Shown here piece after piece: positions 1-7,305 of a stretch of 13,376 bases of DNA (position 1 is its first letter; each line of letters opens with the position of its first letter). Origin of the DNA: Chrysochromulina tobinii (lineage: Eukaryota > Haptophyta > Prymnesiales > Chrysochromulinaceae). Under the pieces are notes generated by a model. That model worked only from the letters and a program-made list of their open reading frames with translations, was not told where the DNA came from and did no database searches. The stretch is from assembly GCA_001275005.1 (NCBI GenBank), contig JWZX01001696.1:1-13376 (forward strand), in the 5' to 3' direction. The position numbers and the translations under genes were made by a program.

Positions 1-117
1 GCACATCGCCCAGCGCAGAGACGCCGGGGCATTGACCGAGAAGTATGATGACATGGCTTGGCCCACGCTGCCGGTGGCCCCAAGGATAGCCACATCTACC
101 TCACGGCTTGTTGACAT
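1..117 (-). CDS. N-terminal fragment of saccharopine dehydrogenase-like oxidoreductase (SCCPDH-like), cut by window edge
   Basis: The minus strand reads an ATG at 115-117 followed by 39 codons with no stop up to the left edge, so the gene continues outside the window. The sequence shows a short polar start, then a beta strand and glycine-rich loop DVAILGATGSVGQ (residues 8-20). This is the GxxGxxG dinucleotide-binding turn of a Rossmann fold. The segment LRWAMC near the edge sits where SCCPDH-like and trans-acting enoyl reductase-like proteins have a conserved 'WA-x-AGR' strand. From family knowledge these are NAD(P)-dependent oxidoreductases or lipid-associated proteins; which substrate applies here cannot be judged from 39 residues. 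No signal peptide is visible. Another atypical short-chain or NmrA-like Rossmann protein is the main alternative. The ATG is the only one that leaves the glycine motif at the usual distance (about 10 residues) from the start. Confidence 0.55.
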   Translation of the reverse strand, partial: MSTSREVDVAILGATGSVGQAMSSYFSVNAPASLRWAMC

Positions 118-976
118 CTCGTCCCCCTTGCGTTGTTCCGACTCACGCACTCGTCGCGCGTGAAAACCCCCAATTCTTATAGGAAGCCCCCCGCACCCCA
201 TGTTCCATAGTAGACTCTAGGAAGGAAGAAAGAATGTCTTGGATGACGTCACGAATGCTACATGTAGGCGAATGCGTCAATGAAATCTCGCAATCTCCCT
301 CTGAGCGGACGAGGACGCCACAGGACTAGCCTCTGAAGCTCTGTCGCATTATGCGCGGCCACGGGCGCGCAGTGTGGAGAGTGTGGTGCGCGCGTTGACC
401 CGGTGTGCCGGTGCCGACACATACCTTCCGGGCATTGCTTCCGGGCCCTGCTTCCGGGTCCCGCGCGCACACGCATCCCCCCCCCGCGCAACCAAAAAAG
501 TGACCCAAAACGGGGGCACCGGGGCAGCGCCCGGGGCCGGGCGCAGCGGCCACGGGCCAGCGGCCAGCGCACACACACGACAGCATAAATGCCATGATAC
601 AATGATGATTGTAGGAACACATCAAAGGCATGTACGCGTGTCGTCAACGTGTGCGGCCGGCGACACACGACAGCGCGGTTTGTGCACACGCACACGCAGT
701 CACAGTCACACTTTAACTAATACTGAGGACATCATGTGTACATTCAATCAACATTCCCGTCGGACCGTGTTCGTGCTGGCGTGTCACTCGACATCTTATC
801 GACATCGACACTCGACATGGCTCTCCTTTGCCACGATCGACTCGCCGATGAGGCTTCGTCTCCTCAGCGTTCTGCACGTCCACCGTGTACCTACCATACC
901 TGTAGCGCAAGCAACTGGGACGCAATACCATACCTGCCATACCTGCCATACCTTCCGGCTGCGTCCCGGTTGCTGC
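118..976. other. Intergenic region without a convincing gene
   Basis: This stretch lies between the start of the left-edge oxidoreductase gene and the 3' end of psb28, both on the minus strand, so it should hold the upstream region of the first and the 3' flank of the second. Frames open across it on both strands are rich in Arg, Thr, Ser and His, have no recognisable domain, and overlap each other, as expected from GC-rich noncoding DNA. Small features seen are CA-rich runs around 660-715, repeated CGACAT words around 786-818, and a short tandem repeat of a 9-mer at 928-953. Confidence 0.5.
928..953. repeat. Short tandem 9-mer repeat (CCATACCTG type)
   Basis: Three consecutive copies of the 9-base word CCATACCTG (last one altered) lie just downstream of the psb28 stop codon. 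A further CCATACCTG copy occurs at about 895-903. It would fall in the psb28 3' untranslated region or flank. It is too short to assign a role. Confidence 0.6.
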
Positions 977-1453
977 TCAAGCCTTCGAGAAGCCCAGCCC
1001 ATTGGCCTTCGCATACCTCTCCATGAAACGCATGAATCGGTCCCACTCATCAGAGCTCTTCAGCACAACGACTCCCTTGACTATGCGCGGCTTGCCGTTG
1101 GTGAATGTCGCCGTCACCTCCGAGGTCTTGACCGTGCCCTCGCTGTCCTTGAGGTACATGCCGGTTGTATCACCGAGCGCCGTGGTAGATGCCTGGAGGA
1201 AGGTAGGGTTGTCGAAGGTGAAGGTGGCCACGCCAGTGGTCCCATCACGTGAGCGGGTGAGCGACACGTCCGGAACACAGGGCTCTGGCACACCGACGAT
1301 GAACTCGATGTATGCAGCGGCTGCCGGCGTTGCCTCCGCCATCATGGTCGCCGCGCAGTGCGGACGCACGACAGGGCGGGCAGTTGCAGGGAGCACGCGC
1401 AATGCAGCCGCGGGCACCAGAGCGGCAGCCAGGAGCAACACGATGGCCGGCAT
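977..1453 (-). CDS. psb28: Photosystem II assembly protein Psb28, nuclear-encoded with plastid-targeting presequence
   Basis: The predicted product is 158 residues. Residues about 46-158 match the Psb28 family along their full usual length of roughly 110: an early VPEPCVPDV segment, [10 protein letters not shown], the FDNPTF strand, TGMYL, and the diagnostic C-terminal block [14 protein letters not shown] followed by NGLGFSK. In cyanobacteria and plastids Psb28 binds photosystem II assembly intermediates (the CP47 side) transiently and is not a catalytic subunit. Residues 1-18 form a hydrophobic signal peptide ([17 protein letters not shown]) with likely cleavage near ALR, followed by an Arg/Ala/Thr-rich transit-like stretch. 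This bipartite presequence is expected for import into a plastid inside the ER system. I chose the ATG at 1451-1453 because it begins the signal peptide; the frame is open 46 codons further upstream, but those residues look noncoding. There is no intron. The gene is divergent from the SMIM4-like gene, with 186 bases between start codons. Confidence 0.93.
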   Translation of the reverse strand: MPAIVLLLAAALVPAAALRVLPATARPVVRPHCAATMMAEATPAAAAYIEFIVGVPEPCVPDVSLTRSRDGTTGVATFTFDNPTFLQASTTALGDTTGMYLKDSEGTVKTSEVTATFTNGKPRIVKGVVVLKSSDEWDRFMRFMERYAKANGLGFSKA

Positions 1454-1639
1454 GGTCCAAGGTTGTGTCGAAGAGATTGCGAGAGCTCGATAGGGTTCAC
1501 ACAAAATTTCGGTGTGAACGTGCGGTGCCCACCGATCCGGAACGCCGCGCCGTGTGGTCACTAAAAGCTCATTTCTGCGTTTTTGATACATGTAAGTTCC
1601 GATGTTTCGCAGAAGCTACGGAAGGTTCTCTCGGCCGCC
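1454..1639. promoter_or_regulatory. Shared upstream region of divergent psb28 and SMIM4-like genes
   Basis: Only 186 bases separate the two start codons, so both 5' untranslated regions and core promoters must lie here, unless the plus-strand gene has a further upstream exon. The stretch 1560-1600 is AT-richer than its surroundings. I see no clear TATA box. A word GTAAGT at 1592-1597 and a CAG at 1609-1611 could mark a very small intron in the 5' leader of the plus-strand gene, but the implied intron of about 20 bases would be unusually short. Confidence 0.4.
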
Positions 1640-2101
1640 ATGCACGGGCGCGCGAGCAACCCGTTTGCCGGCATGAAGAAGCCTAAGGCAGCAGCAGCTG
1701 CAACGGCCGATGGTCCGATGGGCACGTTCTGCATGCACTGGATGGGTATACCGGCGTCGCACGCATTGCGCCTTGTCACCTTGGGACTTGCAGCAGGCGC
1801 CTTCTTGGAGACGTTCATGATTAAGGTGTGGATCGGTCAAACTAATTGTGCGTGCGAGCGGTCGCCATCGAAGGATGATAGCGCATACTGATCCCTACGC
1901 ACGCTCCTCTCTCACCAAACGATGACGCATGTGCCAACGCTCGCAGTCTACGAGGTCGTCAAAAAGAAGGAGGCGGAGAAGCGGGCTGCAGCTCGCATCG
2001 AGCAGGCGGAGGGCGCGGAGCCAAGCTTCGGCGCCATCGTTCGACAGCAGTGGGAAGCGCGAAAACGGGAGCTCCAGAAAAAAGGCCAGGAAGGTTCATA
2101 G
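1640..2101 (+). CDS. SMIM4/UQCC5-like mitochondrial complex III assembly factor, two exons (1640-1847, 1947-2101)
   Basis: Exon 1 runs from the ATG at 1640 (context CCGCCATGC) to 1847. A 99-base intron (1848-1946) opens GTGCGTGC and ends CTCGCAG. Exon 2 ends at the TAG at 2099-2101. Joining T|TC restores a Phe and gives 120 residues. The key block spans the junction: one hydrophobic span (about 42-62) running into FMIKVWIGQTN, then FYEVVKKKEAEKRAA. This 'E-x-x-MIKV-x-x-G-x-x-x-FY-[DE]V' pattern followed by a basic amphipathic helix is what I know from human SMIM4/UQCC5 and plant relatives, small inner-membrane proteins needed to assemble the bc1 complex. The N-terminal 30 residues are Ala/Lys-rich and variable, and the protein is longer than the human one (about 70). 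No other start fits in frame upstream with an ATG. Family assignment rests on this motif; mitochondrial location is inferred. Confidence 0.8.
1848..1946 (+). other. Intron of the SMIM4-like gene
   Basis: This is a 99-base GT-AG intron in phase 1 (after the first base of a Phe codon). The donor is T|GTGCGTGCGAG and the acceptor is CGCTCGCAG|TC. It is supported because removing it joins two halves of a conserved motif (QTN-F-YEVV), while reading through gives unrelated residues and a stop at 1889-1891. Confidence 0.85.
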
Positions 2102-2358
2102 CACGAATGTCGTGTGCAAGAAAACGTTGATGAGCTCTGAGGTTGATGAGCTCAGAGAGGTGTGTGCCATAGGCGCTAAAGCGATACGTATTATGATAAA
2201 TTTAGCACGGTCGACAGTGGGCGTGTGGCGTATGTTGGCTGAGAAATACGCGGCACAATCAGACCGAGGCTTGTTTAATGCGGCGCTTATGACTGTTATG
2301 TGCGCCGGATTCGTGTCCGATGCAGGTGGAGCTCACACATGTAGCGGTTGGTTTATGG
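2102..2358. other. Convergent 3' region with a small direct/inverted repeat
   Basis: This lies between the stop codon of the SMIM4-like gene and the stop codon of the SGNH-like gene on the opposite strand. GTTGATGAGCTC occurs at 2126-2137 and again at 2142-2153, and CTCTGAG/CTCAGAG (2135-2141, 2151-2157) can pair as a 7-bp stem. This could shape 3' ends but no role can be shown. No credible coding exon was seen. Confidence 0.4.
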
Positions 2359-3453
2359 TTACAGCAGCAGCCGCCTCAACATCCTCTCCTGCTCGGGCAC
2401 GAGCTTCGGATAGTGCCTGGCGTCCTCGGTGGTATTACAGCCTCCGCCTGTGCGCGTGATTGAGTTCGCGTCGAGCACAGGCACGCCACCCGCCGCTCGC
2501 GCAGCAATCCGTATTCGCTCTGCCATCAGTTCACTCCCCGCAGCCGTGAACGTGTACCGTGAGCAGAGCTCGTGAGCAGAACTCGGCCTCGACGCGCCGT
2601 CGTGATGTTTTGTGCGCTCGCCGACCCACGCGGTGCACTTGGTCCATCGTGCGGCCTCCGGCATCGCCAGCTGCTTCCGATACTGCGCATACAGCTTTTG
2701 ATCGCAAATCCAATTGGGCGTCACGAAGATCAATTGGAAGTTGGGATGCTGACCGAGCGCATTGCGCCAATCCAAGGTGTCGTCGGCCGCCCACTCGTCG
2801 AAGCCGATGAGACCCTGCCACAGGGAGATGAGAGCAGCAAGAGTTCAGCCATGGGTTGGCAACTCGCCGTGGCGAGGAGAGTTGGAACCGCGGTGACAGA
2901 CGCGATAGTCTGCACACGTTGACTGCGGGTAGCAGCGGATCGAGGCCCGCAATCTCGTCATCGAGGCGAGCGCGTCAAAAAAGGGCCGAACTGGATGTAC
3001 ATGCAGGAGGTGCGCACTTGCATAGTTGTTGACTATGAGTGTCGGCCTATAGCCTATGCGTGCTCGGGAGACGGCGGACAACGCCACCCCAGCTCGGTGG
3101 AAGGACGGAAATGCCTTTGCCCACTTGCCTGCTGCGACGACCATTGCGAGAAGTGTCGAGCCATCCGGACACGTCCGAGGCTGTCTGAGGCCACGCCGTG
3201 GATTTCCATCGCAAAGATGGTCAAAAATGTTCTCGAGCTGGCTGCATCCTACAAAGAGTGCCGCTCGGTGCTGCCCAAGCTGGGCGACGCAGCAAGTGCG
3301 AAGCAGCGTCCGGTTGCTCTGCGTGGCGCGGTGCAGCCATGAGGTGTTCACGAAAGACTCAGCAGCTGCAGTGCTCAGTGGCCCACGCGCCCGAATAGGA
3401 GCCTCGCTCCGATGCACCGAGCCCGCACCCGTGCCGTACTTGGCGTCCGCCAT
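2359..3453 (-). CDS. SGNH/PC-esterase-like hydrolase, probably interrupted (intron plus frameshift, or pseudogene)
   Basis: Two halves lie in one minus-strand frame. The upstream half (ATG at 3451-3453) contains ALFVGCSQLENIFDHLCDG, which resembles the block I 'FVGDS-x-x-x-N' of SGNH and PC-esterase proteins with the nucleophile Ser kept but Asp replaced by Cys. It also has a strand TLIVNNYASAHLLHVHP. The downstream half has WQGLIGFDEWAADD, FVTPNWICDQKL, and near its end EDARHYP, the expected catalytic D-x-x-H pair, then a helix to a TAA at 2359-2361. Such enzymes deacetylate or esterify glycans, usually in the secretory pathway, yet no signal peptide is visible. A TGA at 2845-2847 separates the halves. 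Splicing 2917-2815 (GTGTGCAG ... GGCAG, 103 bases) removes it and joins AVN to GLIGFDEW, but then a one-base shift is needed near 2960-2975. So the gene is either mis-sequenced there or decaying. Family call moderate; intactness doubtful. Confidence 0.55.
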
Positions 3454-3584
3454 TCTTTTGTGACGCCATTCTACTTGAGCGACTTGAGAAGAAAGATTAG
3501 ATAAGTCTCATATGTCTTCATTACACTTCGGTGAACGTTCTCTCTTTGGACTGGACTTTCCCGGTCAGACTTGGTATTCAAAAA

Positions 3585-4223
3585 ATGGCGGCCTTGATGA
3601 GCGAAATCGGCATATCGCTCCCGTCCCCGCGCCGTTCGTCCGCCAAGTTCATGGCCGAGGCCAACCTGGCCACGATAAAACGCGCCCAGTCACTGCGCCT
3701 CGGTTCCAGCGGCCGCCATCGGTCCAATGTTGAGCCGATTGAGCTACCTCGCATGGCCTTCCGGCCACTTTCGGCGACGATTGAGCCCTTGCCGCGAGGT
3801 GACGCTGATGCTGCCTCACTTGCGGGCCCTTCAGCCGAGCTTTTGATAGCGATGACCTCTTCCAGGCCGCTTTCTCTATGCAGGAGTGCGGATCATCACG
3901 AGCAGGAGAATTTCCCTTCGCCGGAGCAGGAGGCATTTTCCCTTCACCGCACCATGGTCGCCGAGCACCGTGGAGTCCGCATATGCCAGCGTCCGGCGCT
4001 GGCGCCTCGGGACCAGAACGGGCCTCGACATCTGGTCCAATATTCAAAGCCGGAATCCGCACCGTCCGAGGACATCGAGGAAGCGCATGCCCCGCCACGA
4101 ACGGGTCTCGAGCTGCGAACGGCGTCCTTGGCTACACTGCTGCAGGGCGCACCGCTCTGGGTGCGTGAGGTCGCCAAGGTCTTGCTGTGCCTCAACGTGC
4201 CCGAGTCGAGGAGTGGTGAGTGA
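3585..4223 (+). CDS. Hypothetical protein, weakly supported
   Basis: An ORF of 212 residues starts at an ATG in a good context (AAAAATGGCG) and ends at the TGA at 4221-4223. Its first 55 residues (MAALMSEIGISLPSPRRSSA..., with ATIKRAQSLRL) read like protein, with basic and Ser-rich composition. I recognise no domain. From about 3890 to 4165 all three plus-strand frames are open, and the frame 3886-4230 has equally coding-like third positions, so the true exon structure may switch frame. The last codons overlap a good donor (G|GTGAGT at 4218-4223), so the ORF end may be an exon end with the gene continuing downstream. It starts divergent from the SGNH-like gene, 131 bases away. It may be noncoding. 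Confidence 0.3.
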   Translation: MAALMSEIGISLPSPRRSSAKFMAEANLATIKRAQSLRLGSSGRHRSNVEPIELPRMAFRPLSATIEPLPRGDADAASLAGPSAELLIAMTSSRPLSLCRSADHHEQENFPSPEQEAFSLHRTMVAEHRGVRICQRPALAPRDQNGPRHLVQYSKPESAPSEDIEEAHAPPRTGLELRTASLATLLQGAPLWVREVAKVLLCLNVPESRSGE

Positions 4224-4597
4224 TCGTTGAGTGCCCGTCGCGCGTCGCCGGAATGCGGAAAAAGAGCGCCGGGGCGAGCGCGGGGGCCGGGCGCCGGGGG
4301 CCGCGGACCGTCACGTCGACGGCAGCGGACACGCGGAGCGCGCAGGCCGCAGCAGTGCGATCAAGACTAACAAAGAAGTGCGTTCAGCTGGTGTGCATGC
4401 GCGACCACTATTTTGGATACATTATTATGGATAACATTGCCGCTACGAAGGTACCCCCGGTGCTTTCGCGGTCCGGCGCGCACGTCCACCCCGACATGAC
4501 TGCCATGCGTCCAAAGTGGCCATATTCACTGTCGAATTCGCACGCGCAGCACCCTGCCCGTGCGGATACATGCGCAGAAAATACCGCGACCACCACT
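4224..4597. other. Gap with possible downstream exon, otherwise nothing recognised
   Basis: Bases 4250-4360 are very GC-rich (CGCCGGGGGCCGCGG runs), and 4400-4440 is AT-rich (ACTATTTTGGATACATTATTATGG). If the GTGAGT at 4218 is used as a donor, an acceptor such as CGCAG near 4350 could lead into a short reading frame ending at the TAA around 4432-4434, but no sequence similarity supports it. The rest is the 3' flank of the minus-strand membrane protein gene. Confidence 0.3.
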
Positions 4598-5121
4598 CTA
4601 GTTGAGCTTGATCTTGTTCTTGCCGTTGGCGATCGAGTACACGTTCATCGGGACGAGGATGAAGCCGCCAATGATGATGGTGAAGACGGCCGCGATGTTA
4701 AGCGGCATCGCCTTGGCGGTGAAGGTGTTGCCCGTCTTCTTCTTCAACGCCTGGAACGCAATCTGCTGCTCCTTGATCCTGCGTCCGGAAACATGGGCGC
4801 TCGCTGTGTGAGCCCTCCCCGACCTCACACCCGGCCCGAGAAGACCCTGCACTGAAGTGCAATGTCATGGCCTCGTGCAAGCGCCTGCCTGACCGTCGGC
4901 GGGGCGTGCGGCGCGCAGCAATAGCTCTGGGCGCGGCTCTAGGGGCGCGAGGCGCACGTGTTGGGGCCGCCGGCAAAGATTGAGAAGACCATCGCAATGA
5001 GAGAGGCTGCGACCGGGTGCGTAGACCAGGCAGAGATGAGTGAGCGGGACGTGGTCCGTTGACACGTTGGTGTGGCAGGGAAAGCACGCGGCACGGCGCG
5101 CGCAGGCAGGGGGCGGGCCAT
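4598..5121 (-). CDS. Small two-span membrane protein of unknown function, two exons (5121-4958, 4778-4598)
   Basis: Exon 1 begins at an ATG in an excellent context (CCACCATGGCC, 5119-5121) and ends at 4958. The intron 4957-4779 (179 bases) opens GTGCGCCTCG and ends ACGCAG. Exon 2 reaches a TAG at 4598-4600. The two phase-2 ends join AC|G to a Thr, giving 114 residues. Residues 1-33 are Arg/Ser/Thr-rich without acids, like a mitochondrial or plastid presequence. A first hydrophobic span follows (HPVAASLIAMVFSIFAGG, about 35-52), then a basic linker IKEQQIAFQALKKKTGN, a second span (PLNIAAVFTIIIGGFILVPM, about 80-99) and a polar Lys/Asn tail. I do not recognise the family. It could be a small subunit of an organellar membrane complex, but that is inference. 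Exon 2 is well supported by composition; the exact N-terminus is less sure, since an AG at the end of CCGGTCGCAG could also serve as an acceptor. Confidence 0.6.
4779..4957 (-). other. Intron of the two-span membrane protein gene
   Basis: This is a 179-base GT-AG intron in phase 2, donor AC|GTGCGCCTCG and acceptor TCCGGACGCAG|G. The unspliced frame of exon 1 hits a TAG within about six codons of the donor, and the phase match to the Lys/Gln-rich start of exon 2 is exact. The donor GTGCG is shared with the intron at 1848. Confidence 0.65.
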
Positions 5122-5495
5122 GGTGGACGCGATGTGCAGAAACCAGGGCTCAGGTGGTGAGCAGCATAAAAACACCTCTTGCTCGCCACACCACGACGAC
5201 GCGAAGACTTCAGAACTTCGTTTTTCGCTCACGCCTCTCGCTGTTGGTAAAAAAGGGTCAGGGACGTCCCAGCAACTACATTTCTTTAGTGTCCACAGCA
5301 AGGAGTTCTTGCATTTTTCCCCCCAGAGCCGAGTTAGAACGTTATGTTCGGGATGATGGGAAGGGACCGGCTGTCGCCTATAGCTATACTCTGGTAGCTG
5401 GTAGCGGAAGGCTCAATGGACGATTTGAATCAGGGTGGTGTTAAAAAACACCGGGATTTTGGGGGTGGCTGTCTGCTGAGCTTCCGGGCAACCAT
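5122..5495. other. Noncoding region between two minus-strand genes
   Basis: It holds the 3' end of the histone H4 transcript (stem-loop at 5437-5452) and the upstream region of the two-span membrane protein gene. Frames open here on both strands show no recognisable protein features. The stretch CTATAGCTATACTC around 5377-5390 is AT-rich, but its role is unclear. Confidence 0.45.
5437..5452 (-). promoter_or_regulatory. Histone mRNA 3' stem-loop
   Basis: On the minus strand GGTGTT-TTTT-AACACC forms a perfect 6-bp stem with a 4-base loop, 43 bases past the H4 stop codon. It is followed by ACCC, as in the classic histone stem-loop (consensus stem GGYYYT, loop TTTC-like, ARRRCC). The fourth stem pair is G-C rather than the usual pyrimidine-purine, a compensated change that keeps pairing. 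In animals and many algae this element is bound by SLBP and directs 3' processing of replication-dependent, non-polyadenylated histone mRNA. Confidence 0.82.
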
Positions 5496-6059
<564 letters not shown>

Positions 6060-6257
6060 CGCCGCTGAATTGACCTCCACCACGCTCCACGCCAACGGGC
6101 ATCCCGCCACCTCGACGGTGATCGCGCCAGCTGCTGCTGGTGCTGCTTCCGCACCGTCGTCCGCAGCCGGCCCGTCCCCCAAACGGGCCACCGTTCTTCA
6201 AATTCGGGCTCGTGACCGACGCACAAGCGGCCGACAAGCCTGACGACAGCGGTGAGG

Positions 6258-6309
6258 GACAAAACAGAAAGGCCGAGCTCGTGCGACCGCTCGGCCTTTC
6301 TGTTTTGTC
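6258..6309. repeat. Perfect 21-bp inverted repeat (hairpin, 10-base loop)
   Basis: The left arm at 6258-6278 (GACAAAACAGAAAGGCCGAGC) is exactly complementary to the right arm at 6289-6309, with the ten bases TCGTGCGACC between them. Pairing stops at once outside the arms. A perfect 21-bp stem is far beyond chance in a window this size. It could be a folded RNA element, a precursor of small RNA, or the remnant of a miniature inverted-repeat element, though no flanking target-site duplication is obvious. Confidence 0.9.
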
Positions 6310-6694
6310 GACTTCTGGCTGCGCGGGTTCGGCCGGCGGCGTTCGAGCCTGTCGCTACCACCACTCGCGCGCGTGCTTTCGCTCGGAAGCATCATCAATG
6401 GTCGCGTCAGTCAACCCTCGAGCGCCGCCAACCTCTGCGCATTTCAAACGCCTGCTGGCACACGGCCCTCAAGAGCTGTTCACGTGGTCGGCAACCGTTG
6501 CCTCCGTTCAGGCCGCGCGATGCGCTCATTATCGCGCTTCACCTCTCTGCGTGCTACTACCGGCGCGAACTTGCCCTCGGCTGGGCGCTCCTCGTGCTCG
6601 ACACGATCGAGCAGTCGACGCACGGCTGGCCCGTGGGGTCTGTCGAGGCGGGCGCGTATCTTGCGTCGCACGATGGCGAGGAGCGCAAAAGGCA

Positions 6695-6750
6695 GCCCCC
6701 CCTCCCTCCGCCGCCGCCTTCGCCGCCGCCCTCGCCTCCGCCCTGGCCCC
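6695..6750 (+). repeat. Proline-codon (CCN) low-complexity tract
   Basis: A run of CCC, CCT, CCG and TCG triplets would encode PPLPPPPPSPPPSPPPWPP in the frame ending at 6788. It is either a proline-rich tail of the possible gene at 6060-6788 or simple-sequence expansion. Confidence 0.6.
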
Positions 6751-6788
6751 CCTTCATCTCCACCAGCCTCCTTCTAATGTCTGTGTGA

Positions 6789-7305
6789 GAGACACCCCCC
6801 GGCAACTCACGAGCGAGCGAGAGTGATCTTCTCTATCTTCTCCCTGCTGGTGCACAGGTGTCGGCGCGATGGGCGCGCGCCCACGCGCGTCGGCGCCGAA
6901 CCACGCTGAGCGGCCATCTAGCAAGCCGCTCCCACTTTTCCGTAAACCCGGGGCCTCCCGGGCGGTCGCATGCCCATGCCCCATGCGGTGGGGGGCGCGG
7001 GTAACTATCGGTCGGTCACGGAGCACACGGCCATTTTTCTCCTAGCATATATGGACCGCCTGCGTGCTTGAAGTACTCTACTGTACCCCTGAGGCTACCT
7101 CTAGGCCCGCGTTCATGGACTCTTAAAAAAGATAAAGACGCGAACTCTGCAACTCTCGTCTTCTCGTTGCGACATGCGAGCCGTTCGGCTCGGCTTCTAT
7201 CCATGATGCCCGGCCTCTGTAACTGTCTCCGGCGCGCCGTGTGGCGTGTGGCACCGCCGACGGCTTTCATCTGGCACCGCACCCGGACGCCCTCTGCCTC
7301 GGCTG
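6789..7305. other. Noncoding 3' flank of the 929-residue gene
   Basis: This 517-base stretch separates the proline-rich ORF end from the stop of the large minus-strand gene. It includes a GC-rich part (6860-7010) and an AT-richer part around 7040-7160 (AGCATATATGG, CTTAAAAAAGATAAAGACG). Open frames here are short and without recognisable features. Confidence 0.45.

Larger units (their letters stand above)
6060..6788 (+). other. Possible fragmented plus-strand gene, exon structure unresolved
   Basis: Two pieces have coding-like third-position bias but sit in different frames and lack an in-frame ATG. The first, about 6170-6250, reads FFKFGLVTDAQAADKPDDSG in the frame starting at 6140 and ends beside a donor-like G|GTGAGG at 6251-6256. 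The second, about 6510-6710, reads RDALIIALHLSACYYRREL, then GWALLVLDTIEQSTHGWPVG and EAGAYLASHDGEERKRQ in the frame 6252-6788. It continues into a proline-rich tail encoded by CCG/CCC repeats and a TGA at 6786-6788. A spliced gene covering both is plausible, divergent from H4, with the hairpin at 6258-6309 inside the intron. I recognise no family, and the start codon is not located. Confidence 0.3.

Noticed and set aside
374-1252. Long plus-strand open frame (292 codons)
   Set aside because: It overlaps psb28 on the opposite strand, is rich in His, Arg and Thr with no domain, and looks like an antisense shadow of GC-rich DNA.
1454-1591. N-terminal extension of psb28 by 46 codons
   Set aside because: It would bury the signal peptide internally, and the residues are polar and unlike a targeting sequence; the ATG at 1453 fits better.
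1590-1611. Tiny intron (GTAAGT ... CAG) before the SMIM4-like start
   Set aside because: About 20 bases is shorter than accepted introns, and the ATG at 1640 already has a good context.
6258-6309. Bacterial rho-independent terminator
   Set aside because: The stem is long and perfect, there is no run of T directly after a GC-rich stem, and the neighbours are eukaryotic genes.
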